A DNA stretch of 64,000 nucleotides, taken from NCBI GenBank assembly GCA_020636025.1, contig JACJYQ010000004.1:124001-188000 (forward strand). The letters run 5' to 3'. The notes below the pieces were generated by a model. The model worked only from the letters and a program-made list of their open reading frames with translations, was not told where the DNA came from and did not search any database. Shown piece after piece: positions 25,532 through 34,167 of the stretch (its first letter is position 1; the number at the start of each line of letters is the position of its first letter). The position numbers and the translations under genes are program-made. Source of the stretch: Lewinellaceae bacterium. GTDB lineage: Bacteria > Bacteroidota > Bacteroidia > Chitinophagales > Saprospiraceae.

Positions 25532-26056
25532 CTAGTGTCTTAAATCATCAGGAGGCGGCGGGATTATAGGGTCAGGGAATTTTATTTCGATGATCCTCAG
25601 TCTGAATTTTTCCCCCAACTTAAGTTTTCTGGGACTCAGCATAAACCAACCGGCTCCTAGTGATACAGCAGAAAGGGCATATAGCTTAGGGGCATCAACG
25701 TTTTCATCCTGATAAATGACTTTCCCAACTGTGGTCGCCAGGGCAAGCGATGCTCCCAAAGTAAAAAACGAAGCGCCAAACAAGCGCCAAACCTGTCGGC
25801 GACTTACTTTCAGCATTCCGATGCTATCCAGTTTTACCGGGAAATTATCCAGCAACAAGGTATTTGACTCTGGCAAGATGTCCGTAATCGTGCGGGTGTA
25901 CCAATAATTTTCTTTGCCCTTTAGCCGGAAATGCAGTGTTTCGCCAACATACATTTTGGTTGTACGGGCACGATTTGCCTTTTCAATCAACAACATTTTT
26001 TGGCCGAAAGCCGGAGAAAGCAATGCAATGCAAATAAACAGAATCAGATAGCGCAT
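25532..26056 (-). CDS. Secreted hypothetical protein with a C-terminal hydrophobic pair
   Basis: The 174-residue protein has a signal peptide ending SPAFGQ (~19). The mature part begins with a beta-rich domain (GETLHFRLKGKENYWYTRTITDI) that reads like a small barrel. Two moderately hydrophobic segments follow at ~95-112 and ~128-140, then a Pro-rich end (DPIIPPPPDDLRH). I know no named family, though similar proteins are frequent in this phylum. It is convergent with malic enzyme and is preceded by a MITE-like element. Confidence 0.6.
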   Translation of the reverse strand: MRYLILFICIALLSPAFGQKMLLIEKANRARTTKMYVGETLHFRLKGKENYWYTRTITDILPESNTLLLDNFPVKLDSIGMLKVSRRQVWRLFGASFFTLGASLALATTVGKVIYQDENVDAPKLYALSAVSLGAGWFMLSPRKLKLGEKFRLRIIEIKFPDPIIPPPPDDLRH

Positions 26057-26072
26057 GAGTTGAGTTTTGCTG

Positions 26073-26237
26073 TTAGAGCGTGTTCAGGTTTCTATCGCTG
26101 GGCTGCAAGTGGAAAATTTCGTTTCATCTTTCGTTGAAATTTTCGCCGAATTGCCCGCATGCGACTGCAAATTTCGCATCGCCTGAAACAAAATTTTCTC
26201 ACTTTCGCCTCAGCATAGAAACCTGAACACGCTCTTA
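26073..26237. mobile_element. MITE-like foldback element with 24-25-bp terminal inverted repeats and TTA target duplication
   Basis: Terminal repeats at 26076-26100 and 26211-26234 match over their length with a single one-base gap; each begins GAGCGTGTTCAGG at the outside end. The trinucleotide TTA flanks the 159-bp element on both sides (26073-26075 and 26235-26237). Inside, a second inverted pair (GAAAATTTCGTTTCA and its near complement) makes most of the element a long imperfect hairpin. It has no coding capacity. It looks like a non-autonomous transposon derivative; the parent transposase is not in the window. Confidence 0.7.
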
Positions 26238-26282
26238 ACGATTGTCGGCGCTTTTGTGCTGCATTTTTCATAATCTTTTACT

Positions 26283-27062
26283 TCACTCAAGCCAATCGTC
26301 CCGATCTACCAACCCTTTTAACTGCTCCCAGGTGACTACCAGGTCAGTTTGCCCCACAACATAAGGCGCTACCTCATAGGGGTTGTACGTTACTCTGAGA
26401 CCATCTTTTACAATACACCATTGCATTGGCAAAGGCAATGGAATGCATTCCGGAAATACCAACTCCTCCAGCGTGAGTTGTTCTCCAATCTCAGCATTCT
26501 TGGTTTCAACAAACATCTTCTCCAACATACTGCGCAGTTCAATGGTATCCTTGACAATATCACTGAGTTGTACGGATTTCCCACTATCCAGCAAAAAAGT
26601 GTTTAATGCCGATCCGTAATTACCATGCGCACCTCCAGTAAAAGAGTAGTTGCTCATTTCAAAAGAAACTACCTTGTTATTCTGGAATAGTAATGTGGTA
26701 TTTAATTCTATCACATAGCTGAATGGGTAGTTAGGATCGTTTGCCAGCTCTTCCTCCAGCATATTCAGTAAATCAAGACAAGCGGTATGGTATGCATTGG
26801 GTAAAGGAACGGTAGGATCCCCATCTATAGACAGGTATACAATAGACAATATTGAGTCATTGATTGCCTGAACGGCTGTTGGATTGGAGCCACCAGATAA
26901 TATTGGGTACGAGAGATTGATCTCCGCACAAATGGTATCAATACAGTTTTTGGATTGAACCGGGGTCATGGTGACTAATACTACGGAAGTCGGCTTTTGT
27001 ACATTCTCGCAATTGGAAAAAACAAACAGTGACGAGATAATTATTAAAAGAAAAAGACGCAT
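26283..27062 (-). CDS. Lipoprotein with DUF4163/DUF3298-like domains
   Basis: A start at the ATG at 27062 gives 259 residues with a lipoprotein signal (LFVFSNC, Cys ~17). The central YSFTGGAHGNYG and the C-terminal YEVAPYVVGQTDLVVTWEQLKGL are typical of DUF4163 and DUF3298, found together in RsiV-like anti-sigma factors and PdaC-like envelope proteins. RsiV binds lysozyme, so a role in cell-wall monitoring is possible but unproven. The upstream ATG-like extension to 27143 would spoil the lipobox. Confidence 0.78.
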   Translation of the reverse strand: MRLFLLIIISSLFVFSNCENVQKPTSVVLVTMTPVQSKNCIDTICAEINLSYPILSGGSNPTAVQAINDSILSIVYLSIDGDPTVPLPNAYHTACLDLLNMLEEELANDPNYPFSYVIELNTTLLFQNNKVVSFEMSNYSFTGGAHGNYGSALNTFLLDSGKSVQLSDIVKDTIELRSMLEKMFVETKNAEIGEQLTLEELVFPECIPLPLPMQWCIVKDGLRVTYNPYEVAPYVVGQTDLVVTWEQLKGLVDRDDWLE

Positions 27063-27147
27063 AATCTGAGCTACATATTTAATTGAAGGCAAAAATGAAC
27101 ATTGTGTGCTTCTCAGGCAAGAAAAACACTTGAAGCTATCCACAATT

Positions 27148-27750
27148 TCATTTTAGGTTTGGATCGCGGTGGGAATCGAGGAACTCGTTTGTTTTGTTTA
27201 CCAGATCTGGAAAAAACGCATTAAAATCACCTGAAAACGACTCTAACTCATCGAAAAAGTAATTTGACAGTGCTTGCGCGTCAAAATTACCGGCAAGTCG
27301 CAAACTGAATTTATCCAAAACCCAGTCCAACCCCTCTCTTGTTCTGTATCCATGGAGGAATTGGCCTGCGATCATCTTCGGCAACCTTTCCTGAAGCATA
27401 ACAGGCATTTCCGAGGCTCTGTTTTCAAGCATTCTGTAGGTATTGGCCGCAAATTGATCAAATTCGGTCTCCGAGTATTTATCCCAGTGTAAAGCAAGTA
27501 GGTGGTCGTATAAAATATCTACAAAAGGAGGAGAATAACGCCCGGTAAAAGGCCTTACCCTGTTTACGCTAATATCAGTTTTGGGATGACTGTCAGTGTA
27601 TGAATCAATGGTTCTATGCAATAAAATTCCGGTTTGTACGCCAGGCTTGTAATTCTTCCAATCCTGCCCCTTCACGAAATCACCAATAAAGTTACCTAAA
27701 AGGATATCTTCTTTTCCATCAGATAAAAAACAATGAGCGAGATGATTCAT
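27148..27750 (-). CDS. Acyl-carrier-protein phosphodiesterase (AcpH-like)
   Basis: AcpH removes the 4'-phosphopantetheine group from ACP in the cytosol. The 200-residue protein starts MNHLAHCFLSDGKEDILLGN, the conserved opening of the family, and contains GNFIGDFVKG, LHRTIDSYTDSHP and DILYDHLLALHW, which supply the HD-type metal ligands. The length matches E. coli AcpH (193). It lies 85 nt upstream of the DUF3298 lipoprotein in the same direction and is divergent from ychF. Confidence 0.88.
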   Translation of the reverse strand: MNHLAHCFLSDGKEDILLGNFIGDFVKGQDWKNYKPGVQTGILLHRTIDSYTDSHPKTDISVNRVRPFTGRYSPPFVDILYDHLLALHWDKYSETEFDQFAANTYRMLENRASEMPVMLQERLPKMIAGQFLHGYRTREGLDWVLDKFSLRLAGNFDAQALSNYFFDELESFSGDFNAFFPDLVNKTNEFLDSHRDPNLK

Positions 27751-27833
27751 TAATTCAAATATTTTGCTGTTGAATATACAATTGAATTCCGCTTGAAATA
27801 AACAAGTGCCATTAAATATCCTGTGCGGTTTGC

Positions 27834-27841
27834 TACCTTTG
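27834..27841 (+). promoter_or_regulatory. TAnnTTTG-type -7 element upstream of ychF
   Basis: TACCTTTG matches the -7 consensus of the phylum. No TTG lies 17-23 nt upstream. The implied leader of ychF is about 75 nt. Confidence 0.4.
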
Positions 27842-27924
27842 CGGCCGTTTTTAAGCCAGGTTCATTTCATATCCTTTGTAACACTGGTTTCTATTACCTG
27901 AAATAGTTAAATTTTAGAAATAAA

Positions 27925-29031
27925 ATGCCACTTCAATGCGGAATCGTTGGCTTGCCCAACGTTGGAAAATCTACTTTGTTTAATGCTCTGACCAATGCCA
28001 AAGCATTGGCCGCCAACTATCCATTTGCTACAAAGGACCCCAATGTAGGCATAATAACCGTACCTGATGAGCGCCTGGATAAATTAACGGAGATCGTAGA
28101 TCCACAAAACACACAACCTACCACAGTGGAGATTGTGGACATAGCTGGTTTGATCAAAGGCGCCAGTCAGGGAGAAGGTCTTGGCAACCAGTTTTTGGCC
28201 AATATCCGTGAAGTAGACGCCATCGTCCATGTAGTTCGTTGCTTTGATGATGATAACGTGGTTCATGTTGACGGAAGTGTAGATCCTGTCCGTGATAAGG
28301 AGATCATCGATCTGGAACTTGGGTTGAAAGATTTGGAAACGCTTGGAAAAAGGATTGACAAAGTAGCTAAAATGGCCAGAATGGGAAGCAAGGATGATGT
28401 AAAGACGCTGGATCAGCTTAATAAGGTAAAAAGTCACCTGGAGAGCGGAAGAGTGGCCAGAGAATTGCTGGCTGACATGGATGCAGACACAAAAGAACTC
28501 ATTACCCGCGACCTATCCCTATTAACCGCCAAACCGGTGCTTTACGTTTGTAATGTGGATGAAAATGCCATTGGAACAGGAAATGCCCACACCGAAAATT
28601 TTAAAAAAGCCGTATCCGGAGAAAACGCAGAAGTGATCATGATTTGCGCTGGAATTGAAGCTCAGATCGCTGAAATGGATACAAAAGAGGAAAGGCTTGA
28701 GTATTTGGACATGATGGGACTTACGGAGCCAGGGGTAAACAAACTGATCCGCTCCGCTTATGTATTGTTAAATTTAATTACCTATTTTACAGCCGGAGTT
28801 AAGGAAGTCCGTGCCTGGACAGTGCGACGAGGTGCCAAAGCACCGGAGGCTGCAGGTGTGATACACAGTGATTTTGAGAAAGGCTTTATCAGAGCCGAAG
28901 TCATTAAATATCAGGATTTTGTAACGCTTGGTTCAGAGGCCAAGGTTAAAGAAGCCGGCAAAATGGCCGTGGAAGGCAAAGAATACGTCGTTAAAGATGG
29001 GGATATCATGCATTTCCGTTTTAACGTATAA
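27925..29031 (+). CDS. ychF: Redox-regulated ATPase/GTPase YchF (Obg family)
   Basis: The 368-residue protein matches YchF in length and motifs: P-loop GLPNVGKST (8-16), Walker B DIAGLIKGASQGEGLGNQFL, a coiled-coil insertion (~125-180) and the C-terminal TGS domain with EVRAWTVRRG and IHSDFEKGFIRAEV. YchF binds ATP in preference to GTP and associates with ribosomes. It is followed closely by a glycerolipid acyltransferase gene. Confidence 0.95.
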   Translation: MPLQCGIVGLPNVGKSTLFNALTNAKALAANYPFATKDPNVGIITVPDERLDKLTEIVDPQNTQPTTVEIVDIAGLIKGASQGEGLGNQFLANIREVDAIVHVVRCFDDDNVVHVDGSVDPVRDKEIIDLELGLKDLETLGKRIDKVAKMARMGSKDDVKTLDQLNKVKSHLESGRVARELLADMDADTKELITRDLSLLTAKPVLYVCNVDENAIGTGNAHTENFKKAVSGENAEVIMICAGIEAQIAEMDTKEERLEYLDMMGLTEPGVNKLIRSAYVLLNLITYFTAGVKEVRAWTVRRGAKAPEAAGVIHSDFEKGFIRAEVIKYQDFVTLGSEAKVKEAGKMAVEGKEYVVKDGDIMHFRFNV

Positions 29032-29056
29032 GCCTGATCATTTTAGAATTTGCCAT

Positions 29057-30772
29057 TTGAAAAAAGAAGTCAAAATATATCCGCGCGTAATTGAGCGCAT
29101 TGAAGACTGGCCAATTTACCTGTTGAGTAAAGACAGGCAGAACTTTGTAGCCGAGATTGATGAAGAAACCACCAGTCGAATACTTCAGAAACACAAAAAT
29201 GATGTTTCAGACCTGCTGGTTAAAACCATTTACCAGGAACGGATCAGGATCAAGGAATCACCCTGGAAAGTAGATCCGCCAAACGAACGGTCATTCTGGA
29301 ATCGAATAAGCAATAAACTGATCAAAAAATCCCTTGATCGGGACGATCCGGAATCAAAGGCGGTGAACGAAGAGATCTTGCACAAGATCATTCATCGTTA
29401 TTCAGAAGAGATTGTCGGAACCTTTCAAATCAGGACTTTCAAATTTGCCCAGCGCTTTCTCACCGCTTTTTTCAATAGAATCTTTAATGCCGTAGTTGGG
29501 AAGAGTATTTCTGCTATGTTCCGTGGCAAAAGAAATTTGTACGAACGCCTTAACATCGTTGGAGATGTTGACACAGTACGTGAATTATTTAAGCACGGAA
29601 CGGTAGTTGTGCTGCCCACTCACAGTAGCAACCTGGATTCAATTTTGGTTGGTTATGCCATGGACCAGATAATGGGTTTGCCGTCATTTTCTTACGGAGC
29701 CGGTTTAAACCTGTATAATTTCGGTCCGGCAGCGTATTACATGAACCGCCTGGGCGCTTACAGAGTTGATCGCCGGAAAAAGAATGCCATTTATCTGGAG
29801 ACACTCAAAACCATGAGTCGCCTGAGTATTCAACGAGGTGTTAATAGTTTATTTTTCCCGGGTGGAACAAGATCCAGATCAGGCGAAATTGAAAAGGACC
29901 TTAAACTTGGATTACTTGGCACGGCCGTTGAAGCACAGCGTGCGATTGCCCTGGGCGGCAGTGACAAAAAGGTATTTCTGGTTCCCATGGTGATCTGCTA
30001 CAACTCTGTTCTGGAGGCTCCATTCCTGATTGAACAGCACCTGCGTATTACAGGGAAAGAGAATTATATCAGGTTAAAAGATGAGGGAACGAGTGTTCGT
30101 GGGTGGTTCCGGTTTATCTGGCGATTTATCACCACTTCAAGCGACATTACACTCAGCGTTGGTAAGCCAATGGATGTACTTGGTAATTTCGTTGATTCGA
30201 ATGGGCGAAGTTTCGACAAGAACAACAACGAAATTGATGTTCGGGAGTATTATATTGCCAACAGCGGCATCAATGAGGACCGGCAAAGAGAGAATGAATA
30301 CACCAAGCTCTTAGCTGACAAGCTTGTTGAAAGATATCAAGTCGAAAATGTGGTATTTAGCAGCCATTTGGTAGCCACGGCCGTATTTCAGATGCTGCTT
30401 CACGAGAACCCTAAACTGGATATTTTCGGTATCCTAAGGCTGCCCACCGATGAATATATTTTCCCAAGAAAGAATGTAAAAGAAGTAATCGAGCAGATGA
30501 AAAACCGACTGCTTGATATGGAGAAAGAAGGAAAGATCAGGCTGGATGCAGATATTTATGAAGACTCCGAGCATATTCTCAAGAAGGGTGTCTGGAATTT
30601 GGGAATTTTCCACACAGTCAAACCATTGCGTTTAACCAAACAAGGAGACATTTACGCCACCAGTTTCCGGGTTTTATATTTCTATCACAACAGACTAGTG
30701 CATTATAATTTGAGCAAATTTGTCCAGTGGAAAGGCACTGAAATTGAAGCGCTCAAAATCGTTGACGACTGA
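29057..30772 (+). CDS. Glycerolipid acyltransferase with PlsC/PlsB-type domain
   Basis: This 571-residue protein carries the acyltransferase motifs THSSNLDSI (HX4D), FFPGGTRSRSGE and VPMVICYN in the order of glycerol-3-phosphate/1-acylglycerol-3-phosphate acyltransferases. It is much longer than PlsC (~240) and nearer to PlsB-like enzymes, with about 170 residues before the HX4D and a charged C-terminal third. It would act at the inner-membrane surface in phospholipid or other acylglycerol synthesis. The frame has no ATG after ychF; I chose the TTG at 29057. An ATG at 28928 lies inside ychF. Confidence 0.82.
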   Translation: MKKEVKIYPRVIERIEDWPIYLLSKDRQNFVAEIDEETTSRILQKHKNDVSDLLVKTIYQERIRIKESPWKVDPPNERSFWNRISNKLIKKSLDRDDPESKAVNEEILHKIIHRYSEEIVGTFQIRTFKFAQRFLTAFFNRIFNAVVGKSISAMFRGKRNLYERLNIVGDVDTVRELFKHGTVVVLPTHSSNLDSILVGYAMDQIMGLPSFSYGAGLNLYNFGPAAYYMNRLGAYRVDRRKKNAIYLETLKTMSRLSIQRGVNSLFFPGGTRSRSGEIEKDLKLGLLGTAVEAQRAIALGGSDKKVFLVPMVICYNSVLEAPFLIEQHLRITGKENYIRLKDEGTSVRGWFRFIWRFITTSSDITLSVGKPMDVLGNFVDSNGRSFDKNNNEIDVREYYIANSGINEDRQRENEYTKLLADKLVERYQVENVVFSSHLVATAVFQMLLHENPKLDIFGILRLPTDEYIFPRKNVKEVIEQMKNRLLDMEKEGKIRLDADIYEDSEHILKKGVWNLGIFHTVKPLRLTKQGDIYATSFRVLYFYHNRLVHYNLSKFVQWKGTEIEALKIVDD

Positions 30773-30799
30773 CCACAGCATACTTAAAGTACTACATTC

Positions 30800-31582
30800 A
30801 TGACCTACGAGAATTTACAAATCTCTATCGAAGACGGAATCGCCATCATTACCATTAACCGCGAAAAGGCCTTGAACGCTCTTAACCGCAAAACCATGTC
30901 AGAGTTGCGGTATTTCTTTGAAACAGAGGGCGCTGACAGAACCGATATTTCCGGCGTAATCATTACCGGGGCCGGCGAAAAGGCGTTTGTAGCCGGTGCC
31001 GACATTACGGAATTTCAAGGGCTAAATGCTGCACAGGGAAAGGAGCTTTCTCAATACGGTCAGGATGTTTTTGAACTCATAGAAGAGTTCAAAAAACCGG
31101 TTGTAGCTGCCGTAAATGGATTCGCTTTAGGTGGCGGTTGTGAACTTGCCATGGCCTGCCATCTCAGAATTGCCGGAGAAAAAGCCCGATTTGGACAGCC
31201 TGAAGTGAATCTTGGCCTCATTCCCGGTTATGGAGGAACTCAAAGACTGATACAGTATATTGGCAAAACCAAGGCCACAGAACTGATGATGACAGCCGAC
31301 ATGATCTCTGCAACTGATGCACTTCAGTTAGGATTGGTTAATTATGTCGTTCCTGTAGGGGATGAAGTAGCCAAGGCGAAGGAGCTATTGAATAAAATAG
31401 CTACTAAAGCACCTGGCGCCATCGCCAAGATTATAAAAACTGTCAACGCCTATTTCGCAGCTGAAACGGATGGTTTTGCCTCAGAAGTTTCTGCTTTCGG
31501 CGAATGTTGCGCTACGGAAGATTTCAGGGAAGGTGCCGCTGCTTTTGTAGAAAAACGCGCCGCCAATTTCAAAGGAAAATAA
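30800..31582 (+). CDS. Enoyl-CoA hydratase (crotonase family)
   Basis: The 260-residue length is typical of crotonases. The oxyanion loop GEKAFVAGADITE, NGFALGGGCELAMAC with the first catalytic Glu, and PEVNLGLIPGYGGTQRL with the second Glu are intact. It hydrates 2-enoyl-CoA in beta-oxidation or butyryl-CoA metabolism, and could serve as PaaF for the phenylacetate pathway encoded 5 kb away. It lies 27 nt after the acyltransferase gene. Confidence 0.92.
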   Translation: MTYENLQISIEDGIAIITINREKALNALNRKTMSELRYFFETEGADRTDISGVIITGAGEKAFVAGADITEFQGLNAAQGKELSQYGQDVFELIEEFKKPVVAAVNGFALGGGCELAMACHLRIAGEKARFGQPEVNLGLIPGYGGTQRLIQYIGKTKATELMMTADMISATDALQLGLVNYVVPVGDEVAKAKELLNKIATKAPGAIAKIIKTVNAYFAAETDGFASEVSAFGECCATEDFREGAAAFVEKRAANFKGK

Positions 31583-31586
31583 CAGG

Positions 31587-31712
31587 TAATGTGATAATAG
31601 GATAATTTGAAAATATGATAATGGGCTACACTTTTAAATAATCATTAAACGTGATCATAATCCATTATCGAAAAGTGGAATAATTATCAAATTAGCTCAT
31701 TATCACATTAGC
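31587..31712. repeat. Imperfect inverted repeat of GATAAT/GCTAAT words at a convergent junction
   Basis: A left block starting near 31587 (TAATGTGATAAT, then GATAATTTGA) is matched by the complement of a right block (31683-31712) over about 24 bp with a few mismatches. The central 70 nt contain CACTTTTAAA and its partial complement. It uses the same words as the element at 17.56 kb and the one at 36.48 kb. Confidence 0.7.
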
Positions 31713-31715
31713 TAA

Positions 31716-32732
31716 TTAAAAAAGGGTTCCCTCTCTTCTCGGTGGAACAGCTCCAATGTGTTTATAAGCCTTTTCGGTACTGACACGGCCTCTAGGCGTT
31801 CTCTGAATAAATCCCTCCATGATCAGGAAAGGCTCATGTACTTCTTCGATGGTTCCGGCCTCCTCTCCTACTGCCGTAGCAATGGTGGTTAAGCCAACCG
31901 GTCCGCCTTTGAATTTGTGTACGATGGCGTTCAGAATACGGATATCCATTTCATCCAGGCCTGCATCGTCTACATCGAGGGCTGACAGGCCGTATTTGGC
32001 AATTTCCTGATTTACAGAGCCATCGCCTTTGATCTGAGCGAAATCGCGAATTCTACGCAGCAAAGCATTGGCTATTCGGGGAGTTCCCCGGCTACGTCTG
32101 GCAATTTCATTAGCACCGTCAGAGGTAATTGGTATATCCAAAATAGATGCTGATCTGTGCAGGATGCCTTCCAGTGTAGCCACATCGTAATAATCCAAAT
32201 GACAATTGATGCCAAACCTTGCCCTGAGTGGTGATGTTAACAGGCCCATTCTGGTGGTAGCACCTATCAGAGTAAATGGATTAAGGGTGATTTGTATGCT
32301 TCGGGCATTTGGACCAGAATCTATCATGATATCGATCCGGTAGTCCTCCATGGCGGAGTACAGATATTCTTCGATTACTGTGTTCAAACGGTGGATCTCG
32401 TCGATAAACAATACATCTCCGGGTTCCAGATTGGTGAGCAAACCCGCCAGATCACCGGGTTTTTCCAATACTGGTCCACTACTCATTTTGAGTCCAGAAT
32501 CAAGTTCGTTGGCAATAATGTGTGATAAAGTAGTTTTTCCTAGTCCCGGTGGGCCATGGAGGAGTACGTGATCAAGTGCTTCGCCACGTTGCTTTGCCGC
32601 TTGAATAAAAACCTTAAGGTTGTCAACGATTTTACCTTGCCCTCTAAATTCCCCGAGCATTTTCGGGCGGAGCGCTTTTTCCACCTGAATTTCTTCATTG
32701 TTGGTGGGTTCGTGGGCAAAATCTTTTGACAT
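31716..32732 (-). CDS. ruvB: Holliday junction branch-migration helicase RuvB
   Basis: This 338-residue AAA+ motor drives branch migration with RuvA during recombination repair. It has Walker A GPPGLGKTTL (~60-69), Walker B DEIHRL, the sensor region TLIGATTRMGLL and the C-terminal winged-helix end TPRGRVSTEKAYKHIG. All landmarks and the length match. It is convergent with the enoyl-CoA hydratase gene. No ruvA or ruvC is in the window. Confidence 0.97.
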   Translation of the reverse strand: MSKDFAHEPTNNEEIQVEKALRPKMLGEFRGQGKIVDNLKVFIQAAKQRGEALDHVLLHGPPGLGKTTLSHIIANELDSGLKMSSGPVLEKPGDLAGLLTNLEPGDVLFIDEIHRLNTVIEEYLYSAMEDYRIDIMIDSGPNARSIQITLNPFTLIGATTRMGLLTSPLRARFGINCHLDYYDVATLEGILHRSASILDIPITSDGANEIARRSRGTPRIANALLRRIRDFAQIKGDGSVNQEIAKYGLSALDVDDAGLDEMDIRILNAIVHKFKGGPVGLTTIATAVGEEAGTIEEVHEPFLIMEGFIQRTPRGRVSTEKAYKHIGAVPPRREGTLF

Positions 32733-32868
32733 TATTCGAAAAAAGTAAGATTCACAATCAAAGAGGCAAATTTAAAATATTTTGTTTCAAAACAACCGGC
32801 AACCACCACAATAATTATGTATTTTGGGTTGAGGTACTAATTTTACGGTTCAAACTTAAGGTGCATTA

Positions 32869-33570
32869 ATGGAAGTTATACCGACAGCAAATTTTCAACC
32901 AGACATTTCCTTTTGGGGACTAAGAATTGGAGAACCAGTAATCGCCGCAACCGGATTACTAATCTCGGTTGTCTGTTTTGTCGCCTGGTATAGATTGGGA
33001 AAGATTAAAGATAAAAGTGACTCCCTTCGTTTATCGCGCATTTTCTTTTTGTTGACCGGGATATCAACAATAGTCGGGGCCATTGTAGGTCATGCGTTTT
33101 TGTACTGCCTGCCTTTTAGCTTTAAACTTCCCGGGTGGATACTCGGGATGATAGCTGTTTCAGCTTTTGAACAAGCTTCGATTGTGAAAGCAAGGCCATT
33201 TTTGGGGCATAAGAAAGCTAATATATTAGGCTACCTCAATATTGCTGAGCTCACCTTTACACTTTGGTTTGTGAGTTCCAGTTTGTGGTTTCCAGCCGTG
33301 GAAATTCATTCAGCATTCGGGCTTTTACTCATAGTACTACCTCTTGAGTTGTATCTACTGGTAAAATCGAAAGCCAATCAAAGCAGACAAATTCTATTGG
33401 GAGTTGCCTTGTTAGTTGGCGCTGTATTGGCGCATATTTTCAAGATTTCACTAGGAATCTGGTTTTCCTATTTCGATATCGCACATCTGTTCATGATTGG
33501 CGCCATGTGGAAGTTTATGCAAGGCTCATATTCAGCATCTTCAATCCCGGTTGATGCTCCTGCTGTATAA
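32869..33570 (+). CDS. Seven-helix hypothetical membrane protein
   Basis: This 233-residue integral membrane protein has about seven hydrophobic segments and short loops. Conserved-looking polar residues inside membranes include His in VGHAFLYCLPF (~77), Glu in NIAELTF (~122) and Asp-Ile-Ala-His near 205 (SYFDIAHLFMIGAMW). Buried His/Asp of this kind suggests a metal or substrate site, but I cannot assign a family. Similar uncharacterised proteins occur in this phylum. Its 3' end overlaps the convergent kinase gene by 56 bp. Confidence 0.6.
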   Translation: MEVIPTANFQPDISFWGLRIGEPVIAATGLLISVVCFVAWYRLGKIKDKSDSLRLSRIFFLLTGISTIVGAIVGHAFLYCLPFSFKLPGWILGMIAVSAFEQASIVKARPFLGHKKANILGYLNIAELTFTLWFVSSSLWFPAVEIHSAFGLLLIVLPLELYLLVKSKANQSRQILLGVALLVGAVLAHIFKISLGIWFSYFDIAHLFMIGAMWKFMQGSYSASSIPVDAPAV

Positions 33571-34162
33571 TTTCGTGAATAGCCTCAAATACCTTGTCAT
33601 CCCTCTGAAAATCAGCATCCCCAAGTTCGAGTACGACAACCGGTGTATCTGTTTCCTTTTTCAGGTAGGACATATATGCATCTTGAATTCCCTCCAGATA
33701 TTCGGCAGAAATACTCTGCTCCATACTTCGTCCCCTGTTTTTGATCTGGTTGAGTAAGACATCAACAGGCCGATGCAAATACAGTAACAGGTCCGGCTTT
33801 GGGAATGTGTCATTCAGTACCTTGAATAAACGCCTGAACAGAAGAAGCTCATGATCGCTCAGATTGTTCTGGGCAAACAAAAGCGTTTTCACAAAGAAAT
33901 AGTCAGCAACAGTAAAAGTACTTGATTCACCTTGTTTCTCAAAATGTGCCAGCAGTTGTTTGTGCCGCTCCGTCATAAAATACAATTCCACGGGAAAAGC
34001 ATAGCGATCCGGTTCAGTATAAAATGACGGTAAAAAAGGATTTTCTGTAAACTCTTCAAGCAATAAGGTGCAACCGCATTGTTCAGCCAGGCGGTTACAA
34101 AGGGTGGTTTTGCCAACCCCTATATTTCCTTCAATTGCAATAAACCGGTAAGGAACACTCAT
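33515..34162 (-). CDS. Deoxynucleoside kinase
   Basis: This 215-residue kinase phosphorylates deoxynucleosides in the salvage pathway. The P-loop IEGNIGVGKTTL opens the protein, and the LEEFTENPFLPSFY and VADYFFVKTLLFA segments form the nucleoside site. The lid region NRGRSMEQ carries the arginines. The ATG at 34162 is 5 nt after folK. The upstream in-frame TTG was rejected. The folK-kinase pair is a common arrangement in Bacteroidota as I recall. Confidence 0.88.
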   Translation of the reverse strand: MSVPYRFIAIEGNIGVGKTTLCNRLAEQCGCTLLLEEFTENPFLPSFYTEPDRYAFPVELYFMTERHKQLLAHFEKQGESSTFTVADYFFVKTLLFAQNNLSDHELLLFRRLFKVLNDTFPKPDLLLYLHRPVDVLLNQIKNRGRSMEQSISAEYLEGIQDAYMSYLKKETDTPVVVLELGDADFQRDDKVFEAIHEIIQQEHQPGLKMLNMSLA

Positions 34163-34167
34163 AAGCT

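Noticed and set aside
28928..29056. Extended N-terminus of the PlsB-like protein from an ATG inside ychF
   Set aside because: It would overlap ychF by over 100 bp with no family similarity. The TTG at 29057 fits the gene junction.
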